NCBI GenBank assembly: GCA_000827495.1
Contig: KN817523.1
Span: 548,557-612,556, forward strand
Origin: Hypholoma sublateritium FD-334 SS-4
Taxonomy: Eukaryota > Basidiomycota > Agaricomycetes > Agaricales > Strophariaceae
Length of the DNA: 64,000 bases
Reading direction: 5' to 3'
This document shows, in pieces, positions 46,601-56,568 of the stretch. The position numbers and the translations under genes were made by a program. Every line of letters starts with the position of its first letter. Position 1 is the stretch's first letter. The notes beneath the pieces were generated by a model. That model worked only from the letters and a program-made list of their open reading frames with translations, was not told where the DNA came from and ran no database searches.

Positions 46601-46912
46601 TAGGGGATTTCGGGCGAACGAGAGTATGTCCGACGTCCAGTTTTCGGATCCGATTTCAACTGGCGCTCATGCGCGCGTATCTTGGCGCGCGCGCGCAGGG
46701 CTTGCGGCGCTTCTGAGACTTACGGTAACTGCAACACTTAGCATAGATACACCCAGACCGCGCCGAGATTAGACGCAGCGACGGGGCTGGCCGGGACGCG
46801 GCCCTGCCCGGGGGACGCTCCTCGACGCGCACAGACAGGCGAAAGCAGCATGCAATTGGATTCGTTATAAATGAACATATATACGGGGGATGCAAAAGGA
46901 AAAAACAGAGGA

Positions 46913-47761
46913 TCAGGGATTCGCGGGGCCGGCGGCGCCGTACTGGATGATCTCGTCGGCGTACAAGTAGTTGAAGTTGGAGTGGTGGTGGCGGGCGTGG
47001 GCGTGCGGGTGGGGGACGTGGTGCATGGGGGCGAGGGGCGCGGGGGCGGGGTACGGCGAGCTGAGGGTGATGGGGGCGGGGTTCATGGTGCCCTTGTTGA
47101 GCTGCGCGGGGTGGCGGGGGTGCAGCTGCTGCGCCTGGTGGTGCTGGTGTTGCTGGTGTTGTTGTTGAAGTTGGTGTTGGTGTTGCTGCTGCTGCTGGTG
47201 CTGGTGCTGTTGTTGCTGTTGGTGTTGGTGCTGCTGCTGCTGGTGTTGGTGCTGCATCTGCTGCTGCTGCTGCTGCTCGAGGTGGCGCTGCTGCATCTGC
47301 ATGTGGTGCTCCTGCGGGTAGCCCGGGGGCGTCGGGCGCTGGTAGATGCTGGGCATGGGCTGCGGCGGGATGAAGGGGCGCGGGGGCGGCGGGGACGGGG
47401 CGGGGGACGGGTCCTGGGGCTCGTCGTCGTCGTCCATGTCGTGGTCAACGCTGGGCCCATCGAGGGCGGCCTTTGCAGCGATCTCATCGGCGGTGAGGAA
47501 GCGGCCGCCGGGGCCGCGGGGGCGCCTCATTGCATGCTTGTGGCGCGACTCGTGGAGGTAGGGCTTGCGCTGGCGCGAGAGGCGGTGGACCTCCTCGAGG
47601 CGGGTGCGGGCGACGCGGCGCTTGAGGATGCGGAAGTACTGCTTTGCGTTGACGTACAGCGGCTCCTCGTCGACGGGCGGCGGCAGCAGGTCCTGCGCAT
47701 AGCGGTCGAAGAACGCGGGGAAGAGCGACTGCTGATCGCCTTTCTCCATGGCTGCAGCCAT
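46913..47761 (-). CDS. HAP2: Hap2/NF-YA subunit of the CCAAT-binding complex
   Basis: Single-exon frame of 282 aa. The NF-YA/CBF-B core spans residues 34-90: [17 protein letters not shown] (subunit-association helix) and [20 protein letters not shown] with GGRFLT (DNA-binding part). Many orthologues have His where this has Phe (QYHRIL). The rest is Pro-rich and then a Gln/His tract (about residues 150-220), encoded by CAG/CAC-type repeats at roughly 47120-47310. Hap2 joins Hap3/Hap5 to bind CCAAT boxes and, with other subunits, controls respiration and iron or nitrogen genes in fungi. Its own 5' end carries two CCAAT motifs, one overlapping the first ATG. The second Met (residue 5) is an alternative start. 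It is divergent from the Tho1-like gene, with 70 bp between starts. Confidence 0.95.
   Translation of the reverse strand: MAAAMEKGDQQSLFPAFFDRYAQDLLPPPVDEEPLYVNAKQYFRILKRRVARTRLEEVHRLSRQRKPYLHESRHKHAMRRPRGPGGRFLTADEIAAKAALDGPSVDHDMDDDDEPQDPSPAPSPPPPRPFIPPQPMPSIYQRPTPPGYPQEHHMQMQQRHLEQQQQQQMQHQHQQQQHQHQQQQQHQHQQQQQHQHQLQQQHQQHQHHQAQQLHPRHPAQLNKGTMNPAPITLSSPYPAPAPLAPMHHVPHPHAHARHHHSNFNYLYADEIIQYGAAGPANP
47120..47310 (-). repeat. Poly-Gln/His coding repeat in HAP2
   Basis: Imperfect trinucleotide array (CAG/CAA/CAC on the minus strand) encoding runs of 3-7 Gln broken by His. It makes long spurious open frames on the other strand. Likely length-variable between strains. Confidence 0.85.
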
Positions 47762-47764
47762 TGG
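47760..47764 (-). promoter_or_regulatory. CCAAT box overlapping the HAP2 start codon
   Basis: CCAAT on the minus strand reads GGGCCAATGGCTGC, so the first ATG of HAP2 is partly formed by the box. It sits 68-72 bp upstream of the Tho1-like ATG. Confidence 0.55.
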
Positions 47765-47776
47765 CCCGCACCTGCC

Positions 47777-47781
47777 ATTGG
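47777..47781 (-). promoter_or_regulatory. Second CCAAT box in the HAP2/THO1-like divergent promoter
   Basis: GAGCCAATGGC on the minus strand, 17 bp from the first box, within the 70-bp interval between the two divergent starts. Confidence 0.55.
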
Positions 47782-47831
47782 CTCGTCCACCACACCTGTC
47801 ACGTCACGTTCCCACCCCTCCTCCGCACACC

Positions 47832-48544
47832 ATGGACGCAAAGCTCAAGGCCCTCAAGGTCCAGGAGCTCAAGGCCGTCCTCGCCCGCGCTCAGCTCACC
47901 GCACCCGCACGCGCCACCAAGAGCGACCTCGTCGCCCGCATCCTCGCCGCCCCGCCCGCCCTCGCCGCCTACGCCGCCATCTACCCGCCCGACGACCTCC
48001 TCGCGCCCCCCGAAGAGTGCGTGCCCAGATCTTCCTTATGCCTCTGCTTACCTCTACCAGGGTCGACTGGGACGCCGACCAGCCCGAGCCCGCGCCCGTC
48101 GTCGTCGCCGAAACCCCCGCCCCCGCCCCCAAGGCCGCGCCTGTGCCCGCGCCCACACCCACCACCACCACCACCGTCGACGACCCCGAGCTCGCCGCCC
48201 GCATGGCGCGCGCCGCGCGCTTCGGCATCCCCGTCGTCGAGCCCGCCGCCGCCCCCGCACCCAAAAAGGCCCCCGCCGGCGTGGTGCGTCCTCCGCTCCC
48301 CCCACTCTTCGCGCGCTGACCCCCCACAGGACCCCAAGGCCCTCGAGGCGCGTGCAGCGCGCTTCGGGCTCAAGCCCGCCGCCGCCCCCGCGGACAAGAG
48401 GAAGCGCGGGGCCCCGCCCGCGGAGGTCGTCGACGAGGAGGAGCTCGCGCGCCGCAAGAAGCGCGCGGAGCGCTTTGGCGTCCCTGTGCGTGCCCCCCTC
48501 CCTGACTCGCCGCCCCCGCTGACGCCCCGCAGACGACGGCCTAG
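47832..48544 (+). CDS. Tho1/SARNP-like SAP-domain RNA-binding protein
   Basis: Four exons (47832-48016, 48061-48283, 48330-48485, 48533-48544) give 191 aa. The N-terminal SAP motif is LKALKVQELKAVLARAQL followed by ATKSDLVARIL. An Ala/Pro-rich linker holds VDWDADQPEP. Three R-A-x-R-F-G motifs follow (RAARFGIPV, RAARFGLKP, RAERFGVP), the repeated element of Tho1/SARNP (CIP29) proteins, which bind RNA and the TREX helicase Sub2/UAP56 during mRNP export. The basic stretch DKRKRGAPP lies between the last two. The last exon codes only for TTA and stop. The assignment rests on the SAP plus RxRFG layout; partner binding is known of the family, not seen here. It shares its promoter with HAP2. Confidence 0.87.
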
Positions 48545-48661
48545 CGCCGTGTACCGTACCTGTAGCCTGTACCCACCGCCTGCTGCTGCCCGAATCCATG
48601 CTGTCTCCTGCGTCTGACTGCGCCGCGGGGCGTCTGAGGCGCATATACGCCCCCCGCCGAG

Positions 48662-48775
48662 CTGAAGAAATATGACTCGAAAGAAGCAGCCTGGTGTACG
48701 CGGTGCTGTTTACGTGTCCGGGCTAGTGAGTACTTATTGCCGCGCGACGTCACACCCCGGCGCCGCGACACACGG
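48662..48775. repeat. Diverged direct repeat, left copy
   Basis: Shares ordered blocks with 49864-49993: TGAAGAAA, ATGACTC, TGTACGCGGT, TTTACGTGT, GGCTA, CACACC and GGCGCC. Confidence 0.55.
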
Positions 48776-48800
48776 GCGAATGGCGCACTCCCATTCGCCC
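48774..48800. repeat. Perfect inverted repeat (hairpin)
   Basis: GGGCGAATGG (48774-48783) pairs with CCATTCGCCC (48791-48800) around a 7-nt loop. Function unknown; about 230 bp downstream of the Tho1-like stop. Confidence 0.6.
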
Positions 48801-49863
48801 GCGCTTGCCGCCTGGGTGCACTGTGCTCTTCACACTGGCAGCTGACCAGATCACTTGAGCCTCGGCTGAGGACATGAGACATCCTAGGGGACCGTGAACG
48901 TGGTATTGGCGCTGGAGGTGTGCTTTGCTTCCCTTCTCTTCCCCTGGGAACGCAGGTAGCGCCAAGCGCTGCTTTGAGCGTTTAGCGCAGCACTAGCGCC
49001 CCGCATGCACGGGTGTGCGAATAGGATGTCTCCGGTTCTCGAGACGTTGCTTGGTTTTTTTTTTCGAGAAAACGTGAAGCTGACGGTCAACCCTCGGTGG
49101 TGTCTTTCCCAGCGCAAAATTTCAGCGGCGTCACAGATAGTAGGACACAGTGCACACTCACTAAGACGTTCCTCAATGAATGGATTACCGCGTGCGGGTC
49201 TAACACTTTTTTTCTCAAAAGAACGTTGAAAAAATGCGGTATTAGTCACTGCGGCTGCCCCGAACTTAATTTCTTGCTGATTTTTTTCCTGTGTATCCTC
49301 CGAGAAAATTTGGAGTAAATAATTCTCATAAAAGTCTCGATGGCATATCATGTTTACAGCGGCACATAGAAACACAGACCCTTCAACATAAAGTCTGTGT
49401 ACGAATTGCCGTATTTCGCTGTCTCCCGCTGTATCTTCGAGAAGAACATGGTGAGATATCTGCTTTTACTTCCTAAAATCATGGTGTTACAGTACCAAGA
49501 CTGGAGGCCCCTGAAGATGTCAAAATTTGGCAGGCTGCTGCACTTGTCTTTACCAGGGATTCCCGAAACCATTTCTGTTGCGAGGTAGAGATACAGCGCA
49601 TATATCAACTGAAAATAGACGCTCTTGAGCAGTTGGATATGGGGCAAGAGGAATGTACGGAAAAATCGATTGGATCGTGCCATCCTTTTTTCAAACCAGT
49701 TTCAACGTAAAAATTTGGTAAAAATAGCGTCAAAATCAACTTGCGCAGACGAACGATTTCTGGCAGAGTCGTTTCTCCCACGAATTAGCAGGGCACTGAC
49801 CCTTGTCCTGCGCCGTGCGTGTGGTTGCGGTGTCCGAAAGATGCATGCATTTGCGACAGCAGC

Positions 49864-49993
49864 GTTGAAGAAACCATGACTCAAAAATGGAAAAAAGTAA
49901 GTATTGGACAGGATGTACGCGGTCCTTAGACTATTTACGTGTACTCGTCCAGGCTATTTGCCGGCGACGCCACACCCTGGCGCCCGCCGCGAC
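49864..49993. repeat. Diverged direct repeat, right copy
   Basis: Partner of 48662-48775. It lies just upstream of the gene at 50030 and so may contain its promoter. Confidence 0.55.
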
Positions 49994-50029
49994 CGACCCA
50001 CGACCAAGGTTGGCATATCCTCTTGTACC

Positions 50030-50797
50030 ATGGCCACCATGTCCAGCGCAAGCACCCCAGCCTCAGGCCTCCCCGCCGCACCCCCGCCCTCCGCCCCCGC
50101 CTTACCGTCCCCGCCCCCGAGCGCCGTGCCAGCCCCAGAGGGGCCCAAAGTTCCCCGGTTCGCGATCAGGCCGTCCAGCTTGCTCAAGTCTCCAGTCGTA
50201 CGACGAACGAAGCAGGTCCGGCCCGCCGTCGTGTGACTGTAAACGCATGTATTCTGATGTAGTACGCCGCGCCGCCAGCTGCCGTCGGGCCAGCAGCAGG
50301 ACCGGCTGATGCACCTCTCCGCGGCGGGCTTCCGCGCGCAGCGGCTGGGTGCGCTCGACGCGAGCACGCGGCGCCGGGCGGCGGAGCAGGAGCTGTGCGT
50401 CCTGATGTGCGTCGCGGAGCAGGGGCTCGCCTGGACGGCGCTGGACGCGCAGCTCGCGCTCGCGCTGGCGCGCGCGGCGCGCGACACGCTGCACGCCGAG
50501 GAAGACGCGGCCAGGAAGAGGGTCACCGAGTGCGAGCGCCTCCTGGCGACCCTCGCCGACGCGAGCGACGATGCGCGTGCGTGTGCGCAGGAGGCGGACG
50601 AGCAGGTCAACGCGCTGCTGGCGTATTTTGGCCGAGCGGGGCTCCAAGTCGATTTGAGCGCCAGAAATTACGAGCCGGCAGACACTTCCCTTCTCTATAG
50701 GGCTAGGGTCGATGATGTTTCCGTGTCGTCTCGTTCTGACTCGGCGGACTCTGACGATGAGCAGTCGGGTTCAGATGCAGATGAAGCCAATTCGTAG
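50030..50797 (+). CDS. Coiled-coil protein of unknown function
   Basis: Two exons (50030-50215, 50294-50797) give 229 aa. The N-terminal 50 residues are Ala/Pro/Ser-rich and disordered, followed by VPRFAIRPSSLLKSPVVRR. Exon 2 encodes a long Ala/Glu/Leu/Arg helix with heptad character (HTLHAEEDAARKRVTECERL-type), then an acidic Ser/Asp tail (SDSADSDDEQSGSDADEANS). I do not recognise the family. The intron acceptor lies in CAGCAGCAG, so splicing could insert or drop Gln residues. The downstream neighbour is a MIF4G protein on the same strand, but there is no evidence that they act together. Confidence 0.7.
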
Positions 50798-51507
50798 CTG
50801 ATTTGCTGAGGCAAGTCTGTGAGACAATTTAAACACGAGAAGATGAGCAGAAAAAGACGAGATATTGAAACGCACGAATACTAGTAGTTTCTGAACTCGA
50901 AGGAGCAGAGTCAAAGGAGCAGAGTCGACGCGACGCCGTTTCTGCAGCTTCGGCGCTTCTCCCACGCATTTGATGTGGTCAGAAACAATTCGTTCACTCT
51001 GACCAAACTCTGACCCAACTCTGACCTCGCCTTCTGCTCCAAAAAACAACTGTCGATAAATCACAGCGATGACCTTCTATAGAATGAACACCTCGACCCT
51101 ACTTCAACTCTACGTAGCAAGCAGTGTGGTTGGAGCCTTATTGCACCGGGACGACGTGTTTCGGACAAACATCTTCGCTTCTGCTGAGAACGTGGCAGTG
51201 GCATCTTTCTTTTTCGTACGCCCACCCCCTCGTTCGTTCTGAACAAGATTGACTGGTATTATATCTTCTAGGCTCTCTAGTCTTCTTGTAGCAGTGCGAC
51301 TTCTGCCAGATATCATTGATCTCGGCGCCGAGTCTATGTATATACCAGTCATCTGCTGCTGCGCTGCATGCAGCATGGCACTGAGCGTGACTGCGTGTTG
51401 AATATAGCCTACGTTGGGCGCTTACTTGCAATCTTGCCTTCATCTCAAGCCACAGCGCACCGCCCTCGATACTGGCTCGAAACAACGATACACTACGCAA
51501 GGCCGAC
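50798..51507. other. Intergenic, short internal repeats
   Basis: Contains two copies of AAGGAGCAGAGTC near 50901-50929 and three ACTCTGACC units near 50995-51024. No gene seen. Confidence 0.5.
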
Positions 51508-53756
51508 ATGCCACATCAATATAACTACCATTTTCCGTGCGTCGCGCCCGCTCTGCTCCGACCGCACTAACCCAGCGCCTTTGAACTAGACCGTACAACT
51601 GGTGCGCAGCGGATCTGCACCCCAGCCCCACGAGAATCGTCGCCAACGTGCGCTTCTTCCTCAAGCAAGTGCGCCCGCGCAACGTGCGCGATATCGGCAT
51701 CCAGCTCGCCGATATCGTCGGCCTGCTCGACGCAGTCGACGACGCACAGGGCTTGCCCCGCGTCGTCGCCCTCATTTTCGAGAAGGCGACCGACCACCGC
51801 CCGCGCGCCGAGATGTACGCGCAGCTGTGCGCGGAGATCGTCGCCGCGCTCGCCAGGGCGTTCCCGCACACAGCTCCTACCGCCGGAGCCGCCACATTGA
51901 GCTCGCGTTTCGTGGTGCAGCTCCTGCGCCTCTGCCGGGCGCAGTTCGCGCGCAGCTACGGGGAAGTGCGCCCGGCGTGGCTGGATGCGCCACCCCGCAT
52001 CAGCGGCGCGGCGCTGTCGGACGCGGAGCTGGACCGCACATTGCGCGTGCTGGCGGACAGGCGCCGGGCGCTCGGCACGCTGCGCTTCATGGGCGGACTG
52101 TTCACGCGCCAGCTCCTGCCTGCGCAGATCCTGGCCGGGCACGTGGAGGTGCTGCTTAGCGGCATCGCGGACAGCGGCAGCGAGCACAAAATCGAAGCGC
52201 TGAGCGTGCTCCTGGGCGCCGTTGCCCCACACGGTGCAGCCAACTTGAAGGTGGAGGTGCCTGGGATCGACAGAGCGTTTTCGATGGTGGAAGATCTCCG
52301 CGGGCATGGGTGCCCTGATAGGTCTGCGCAGAGGGCGTTTTCTGTAAGTTTGCGATCTGTATGCATCCGGAGGTTGTCACTAATCAATTTTGGATATAAC
52401 CGACAGGATCACCCCTTGGGCAAAATTCTGCGCATGCCCACCTTTGATAGCAATGAATCCGCCTCTCACGCTATAACCCCTGGTCCTCTCGCCACCGCAC
52501 ATTTCATTCCTGATATCAACAGCATCCAGTACCCCAACGGCGTTGTAGGCCCACTGCCGGAGCTCAATAGGAACGCCGCGCAGGGAAATTTCAAGCATGC
52601 CATTCGCGGCGTTTCAAGCAGCACTCGTCCTCATTCCATTGCGTATAGATATGACCGGGAGTTCCTCCTCCAGTTCATGTCCGTGTGCGCCTTGAAACCT
52701 GCTCAGCTTCTTTATCTCGACAACATCGGCCTCGCGCGTAGAGGCCGTGGCACGCTCGACAATCTTGGCCACGAAAACACGGACTATGAAGCTGTATCGC
52801 ACCTCGACCAGCGTCCCTTTGCTCAGAGATTATTGCTCGAACACAAGAGCTTGTCCTCCCTGGACCTGGACGAAGAGTCTGATGACTCGGACGCGTACGC
52901 GGGCCCATGGGAAATGGCGTACAGCAGAGTTAAGCGCCTGCTCGACGATCTGCCGATGGACGCGGCAGCGGGCCACATGGATGCGTTGGTGGACGAGCCG
53001 GGGGTAGAGCCAGACAGAGACGCCCTCGCCCAGGTCGCCACGCATGTGGTGGAGAAGGCGGCGAACAGCGCGGCCTGCGCCGCGCTGTCGGTGCGTCTGT
53101 GCGCGGATATACAATGGCTTATGGGGCTTTCCCAGATCGGCGGCATCAACAACACAATTGGACTGCCCGCCACCAGAAGCGAGCTCTTCTTCAAGTACTT
53201 GTTTGACTGCTTCTGTTCGCAGTTCAGGCGCAACTGGGTGGGCACTCAGCAACAGGCGGTGGCCCCCGCGGCAGCGATGTGCCCCAACAGCACGGCCGAA
53301 AATGCGGCAAGCGACAATACAAAGGAGACCGAACCGGAGGACGAGGACCTGGACGCCTTCTGCTGGGATCAATATTGTGCCAAGCAGAAGGCGAAGGACC
53401 GAAGCTTTGCCCTGTTGAAGTTCATCGCAGAGCTCTTCAAGCGGAAACTTCTGCCCGAGCGCAACATACCCCTTATTTTTGAGACGATTTTGGAAAACGT
53501 TGACAAGCCACCGGAGCAAAAGTTGGAGGCGCTCTGCATGCTGCTTCGCGCCGTTGGTCGCATTCTCGACAAGCCCGGGGCCCACTCCCAGCTCGATACT
53601 TACCTTGCACGCGTGAAGGAGCTTGTGAATTGTCCCGATTTTAGTATGCGCATGGTGTGTGTATATACTGTGAGCGTCTCATTCTCCCTGGATTACTGCA
53701 AACACCCAACTAGCTACCCGTAGGATTTGATCAACCTGCGCGAACGCGGTTGGTAA
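51508..53756 (+). CDS. Protein with two MIF4G-like (eIF4G middle) domains
   Basis: Four exons (51508-51536, 51590-52343, 52407-53654, 53724-53756) give 687 aa. Exon 1 (MPHQYNYHFP) was inferred from a GTGCGT donor, a CACTAAC branch site and a CTAG acceptor that keep frame; the next in-frame Met is about 55 codons further on. Two related HEAT-type units are visible. Unit 1 has VVALIFEKATDHRPRAEMYA, RFMGGLFTRQLLPAQI and KIEALSVLLGAV. Unit 2 has VATHVVEKAANSAACAALSV, LKFIAELFKRKLLPERNI and KLEALCMLLRAVG. The final exon closes with DLINLRERGW, the usual end of the eIF4G core. In eIF4G this fold binds eIF4A. A linker of about 200 residues, partly acidic, separates the units. It lacks the N-terminal eIF4E-binding part of true eIF4G, so a role in translation is only inferred. 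Confidence 0.82.
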
Positions 53757-54348
53757 ACCCATGACTCGCACGCCTTCTAAAGGTGGGGGTTGAGGATCGC
53801 ATCTGACTGACTGAGAACATCAACTATTTGTGCTATTCGGAACATGCATAGCCATGGGCTGTTCTCCTTCTCTTTGGTTGTTTATTCGGTTCTTGGAATC
53901 ACCGTCGACTGCACTGCGATTTTGATAGCCTCAAGGTTATTCATGTTCTCTTATCTCTGCCTTTCGGTATGTGTGTAGTGCAAGGTCTACTCAAGTGGGA
54001 GGCTCTGTATTCGTTAAATCAATCGCAAACATGGTAACACTCCATGAAACTGTTAGAGCTGAATTTCAGGTTGTTCGAGTTGAACCATTGCTGCCGCGTT
54101 GATCGTCGCACCCATGATGCCCTCCCTCCGCCTGCCGTACCAGTGAGAACGGTGAACAATATATAGATGTTCTCTCTCGCGTTCTGATCGCGAATAACTT
54201 GTTTTCTGCTCAAAATACACTGAAATTCCCCAGCATCAAACATCTTCGCTCTGTCATAAGTAGGCTGCCATCTACGACGCTCGAGATCGGCAGTGGCCGG
54301 ATTTTCTTGAACCACGACCGTTTCACTGTTCCAGGGCATTAGCTAACC
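53757..54348. other. Intergenic spacer
   Basis: 3' flank of the MIF4G gene and promoter of the aldo-keto reductase. A minus-strand frame (54019-54339) shows no domain. Nothing else seen. Confidence 0.5.
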
Positions 54349-55702
54349 ATGGCAGCAAACCGCATACCGTCCTATGTTCTGAACTCTGGTAGTACAATGC
54401 CAGCGGTTGGCATAGGGTATATTTTCCTCGAACGTGCTTACAATATATTAACACGTTGATTATGCAGCTGTTGGATGGGCCGATCTGGGGATGGTGAGCA
54501 CGTTGTGCAGATGGTCAAGAATGCTTTATTGCTGGGATACCGCCACATTGATACTGCAAGTTGCAATGCTTTGAATCCTCCGGCTTCTGACTGAACTTTG
54601 ATTTCAACCTACTAGGCTTCAAACTACGGTGGCTCCCCTTTTCTGAAATGATTGATGTGATTTAACCAGTGACCTTACTGTAGGTGATGAAGAGTCAGTC
54701 GGACAGGCAATCAGGCAATCTAGCATCATGCGAAGCGAAATATTCATCACCACTAAACTTGCGTAAGAAGGGAAGATAACCTAATTTGCAGTGGGTAGCT
54801 TATTCATGATTTTTGCAGGAGCGAGGATCATGGACGCGTATCCGACGCGCTGAACAAAAGCCTTGAAAAACTTGGAACAAATTACGTCGACCTATTCCTG
54901 ATGCACTGGCCACAAGCTCTGCTTGAAAACGGTGCGTTTAAAATCAACTGCGATCTTACGCGAGCTTATGGGCCCAATTCAGGCGATGCATTACAGCCTG
55001 ATGAAAACCCGACCTATATTGATACCTGGAAAGACATGGAACAGCTCGTCAAATCAGGTGCATTCAAATCAGCTTCCGTTATCCACCAACCAATGAGCTT
55101 CATCTTACCATGCTTAGGCAAGGCTCGCAGCATCGGTGTCTCTAATTTCAGCGTCAAAACGTTAACGCATTTATTAAGTCATGCTGACATTGTCCCAGCC
55201 GTAAATCAGGTTGAAGCGCATCCGTGCCTTCCTCAACATGGACTTTTGAAATTCTGCCAGAATAACGGTATTCATTTGACCGCCTATTCACCTGTCGGAA
55301 AGAACAAATTTGCGTCGCATGAAGTTGTGATGTCGATTGCGCAGCATCACGACGTAACCGCAGCCCAGGTTCTTCTGAGCTGGGGTGTGCAGCGTGGAAC
55401 ATCGGTTATTCCTAAGACCGAAACCGCCCAACGCCTCAGTGAAAATATATCTGTAAGCCGTCCTTGTTACACAAGTATCATTCGAAAAAATTGGGTGACG
55501 CCACACGCAGATCATTGGGCTCACGTCACTAGAGATGCGCGACCTTGATGTTTTCCACCAGCTCCCCGGGATGCATCATAGTGTCTGTGGGTTCCATTCG
55601 CTTCTCCATGGGGGCTCCTGCTTCGGCTGGACATATGATCAATTGGGGTGGAACATGAGTAGTGGTGGTATTGCTAAAGAAAATGAGGATCCCTTAATCT
55701 GA
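54349..55702 (+). CDS. Aldo-keto reductase
   Basis: Seven exons (54349-54416, 54468-54555, 54616-54628, 54684-54762, 54819-55057, 55118-55452, 55511-55702) give 337 aa. AKR motifs: GYRHIDTASNYGDEESVGQA with the catalytic Asp and Tyr, SEIFITTKL, NYVDLFLMHWPQA, ARSIGVSNFS, VNQVEAHPCLPQ and SVIPKTE for the NADPH site. The C-terminus (GGSCFGWTYDQLGWNM) matches the fungal xylose-reductase/glycerol-dehydrogenase-like branch. Exon 3 has only 13 nt, and the intron before it starts with GCAAGT, so it is a GC-AG intron; both are forced by phase and by the ASNYG motif. The 60-nt intron at 55058-55117 has no stop in frame and could be retained. The substrate is unknown. Confidence 0.92.
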
Positions 55703-56568
55703 TGCTTTCTCTAAGCTTTATATATTTACTCCATGGCCAAGTGACGATGTTCAAACCTGGAAGTTTGCAAAGAGGATTTGAGGAGGATGCCAAGTAAACC
55801 AATCTATTTATAGTCTCCTTTGGTTTTAGACTTCGCGCCGACGAATATTTTTGCCTTATAAGGAAGAATATCATTAATCTGTTACCACCGCTGCCTTTCT
55901 CATCGCACCCATGTGATGTGCAGTATGTAAAAACAGGTATTCCACTGCCCTGAACTGCCCTGGATTCCTTTTATGCCAACTTTTCGTGGAATTCAATCTT
56001 ACCCAGGAGAAACAGACTTTTTTGCGCGATGCTCGACCGCCTCTAGATCTTGTCTAGATCTGGATGATCACGAAAGGTGGGTGTTTAGTTGCACTCTGTT
56101 GCACCGAATAGAGTCAAGTTTTGAATATAAGCCTTGGTTTCCCATGCTATTTGACATTGTCAAGACATTGGCATTTACTCCTCGGTACCTTGTTTTCAGT
56201 CGTGTCAATCAACAAAACAAGCTGTTGCTGAGAGAAACTCTGCATTGATACTACATACCAGAGGTTTTAGACAGTCGCTTAAATCACGAGAATCCAACAA
56301 ACGATAGGAATCGATCATCTGTCTTGTTCCTACGAAGTTAACCACCCACGACTCCAAAGATAACTACCCCTTTGGGGATTTTTCACCACATGCAGTTCTA
56401 TTTCTGTTCAGCGTTGAGATCGCACACTTACGTGACCCATTAACCTGGTAGATTAAACCTATCTCAAAATACCGAAGGGAAAATGCCATACAAAAGTAGA
56501 GTTGTTATAAAGGTCAAAATGTGAGCGGTATCAGACAGTGTGGACTTCACCCTCCCCTCCCCATTCCA
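55703..56568. other. Intergenic spacer
   Basis: AT-rich. It contains the 3' flank of the reductase and the promoter of the membrane-protein gene. A plus-strand frame at 55973-56248 shows no recognisable feature. Confidence 0.5.

Larger units (their letters stand above)
48545..50029. other. Intergenic region with an AT-rich segment bracketed by diverged direct repeats
   Basis: No convincing gene. GC-rich flanks at both ends carry related sequence (48662-48775 and 49864-49993). The 1.1 kb between is AT-rich, with only featureless frames, and contains a perfect 10-bp inverted repeat at 48774-48800 near its left end. Confidence 0.55.

Noticed and set aside
46871..48319. 482-codon plus-strand open frame
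   Set aside because: It is the antisense of the HAP2 Gln/His repeat (giving Leu/Val runs) joined to an out-of-frame reading of the Tho1-like gene; both real genes are supported by conserved domains.
48884..49375. 163-codon minus-strand frame in the AT-rich interval
   Set aside because: Low-complexity reading with no domain and no homologous layout; treated as chance.
51648..51650. GTG start for the MIF4G protein
   Set aside because: Not a normal eukaryotic start; an upstream exon with ATG, GTGCGT donor, CACTAAC branch site and CTAG acceptor keeps the frame.
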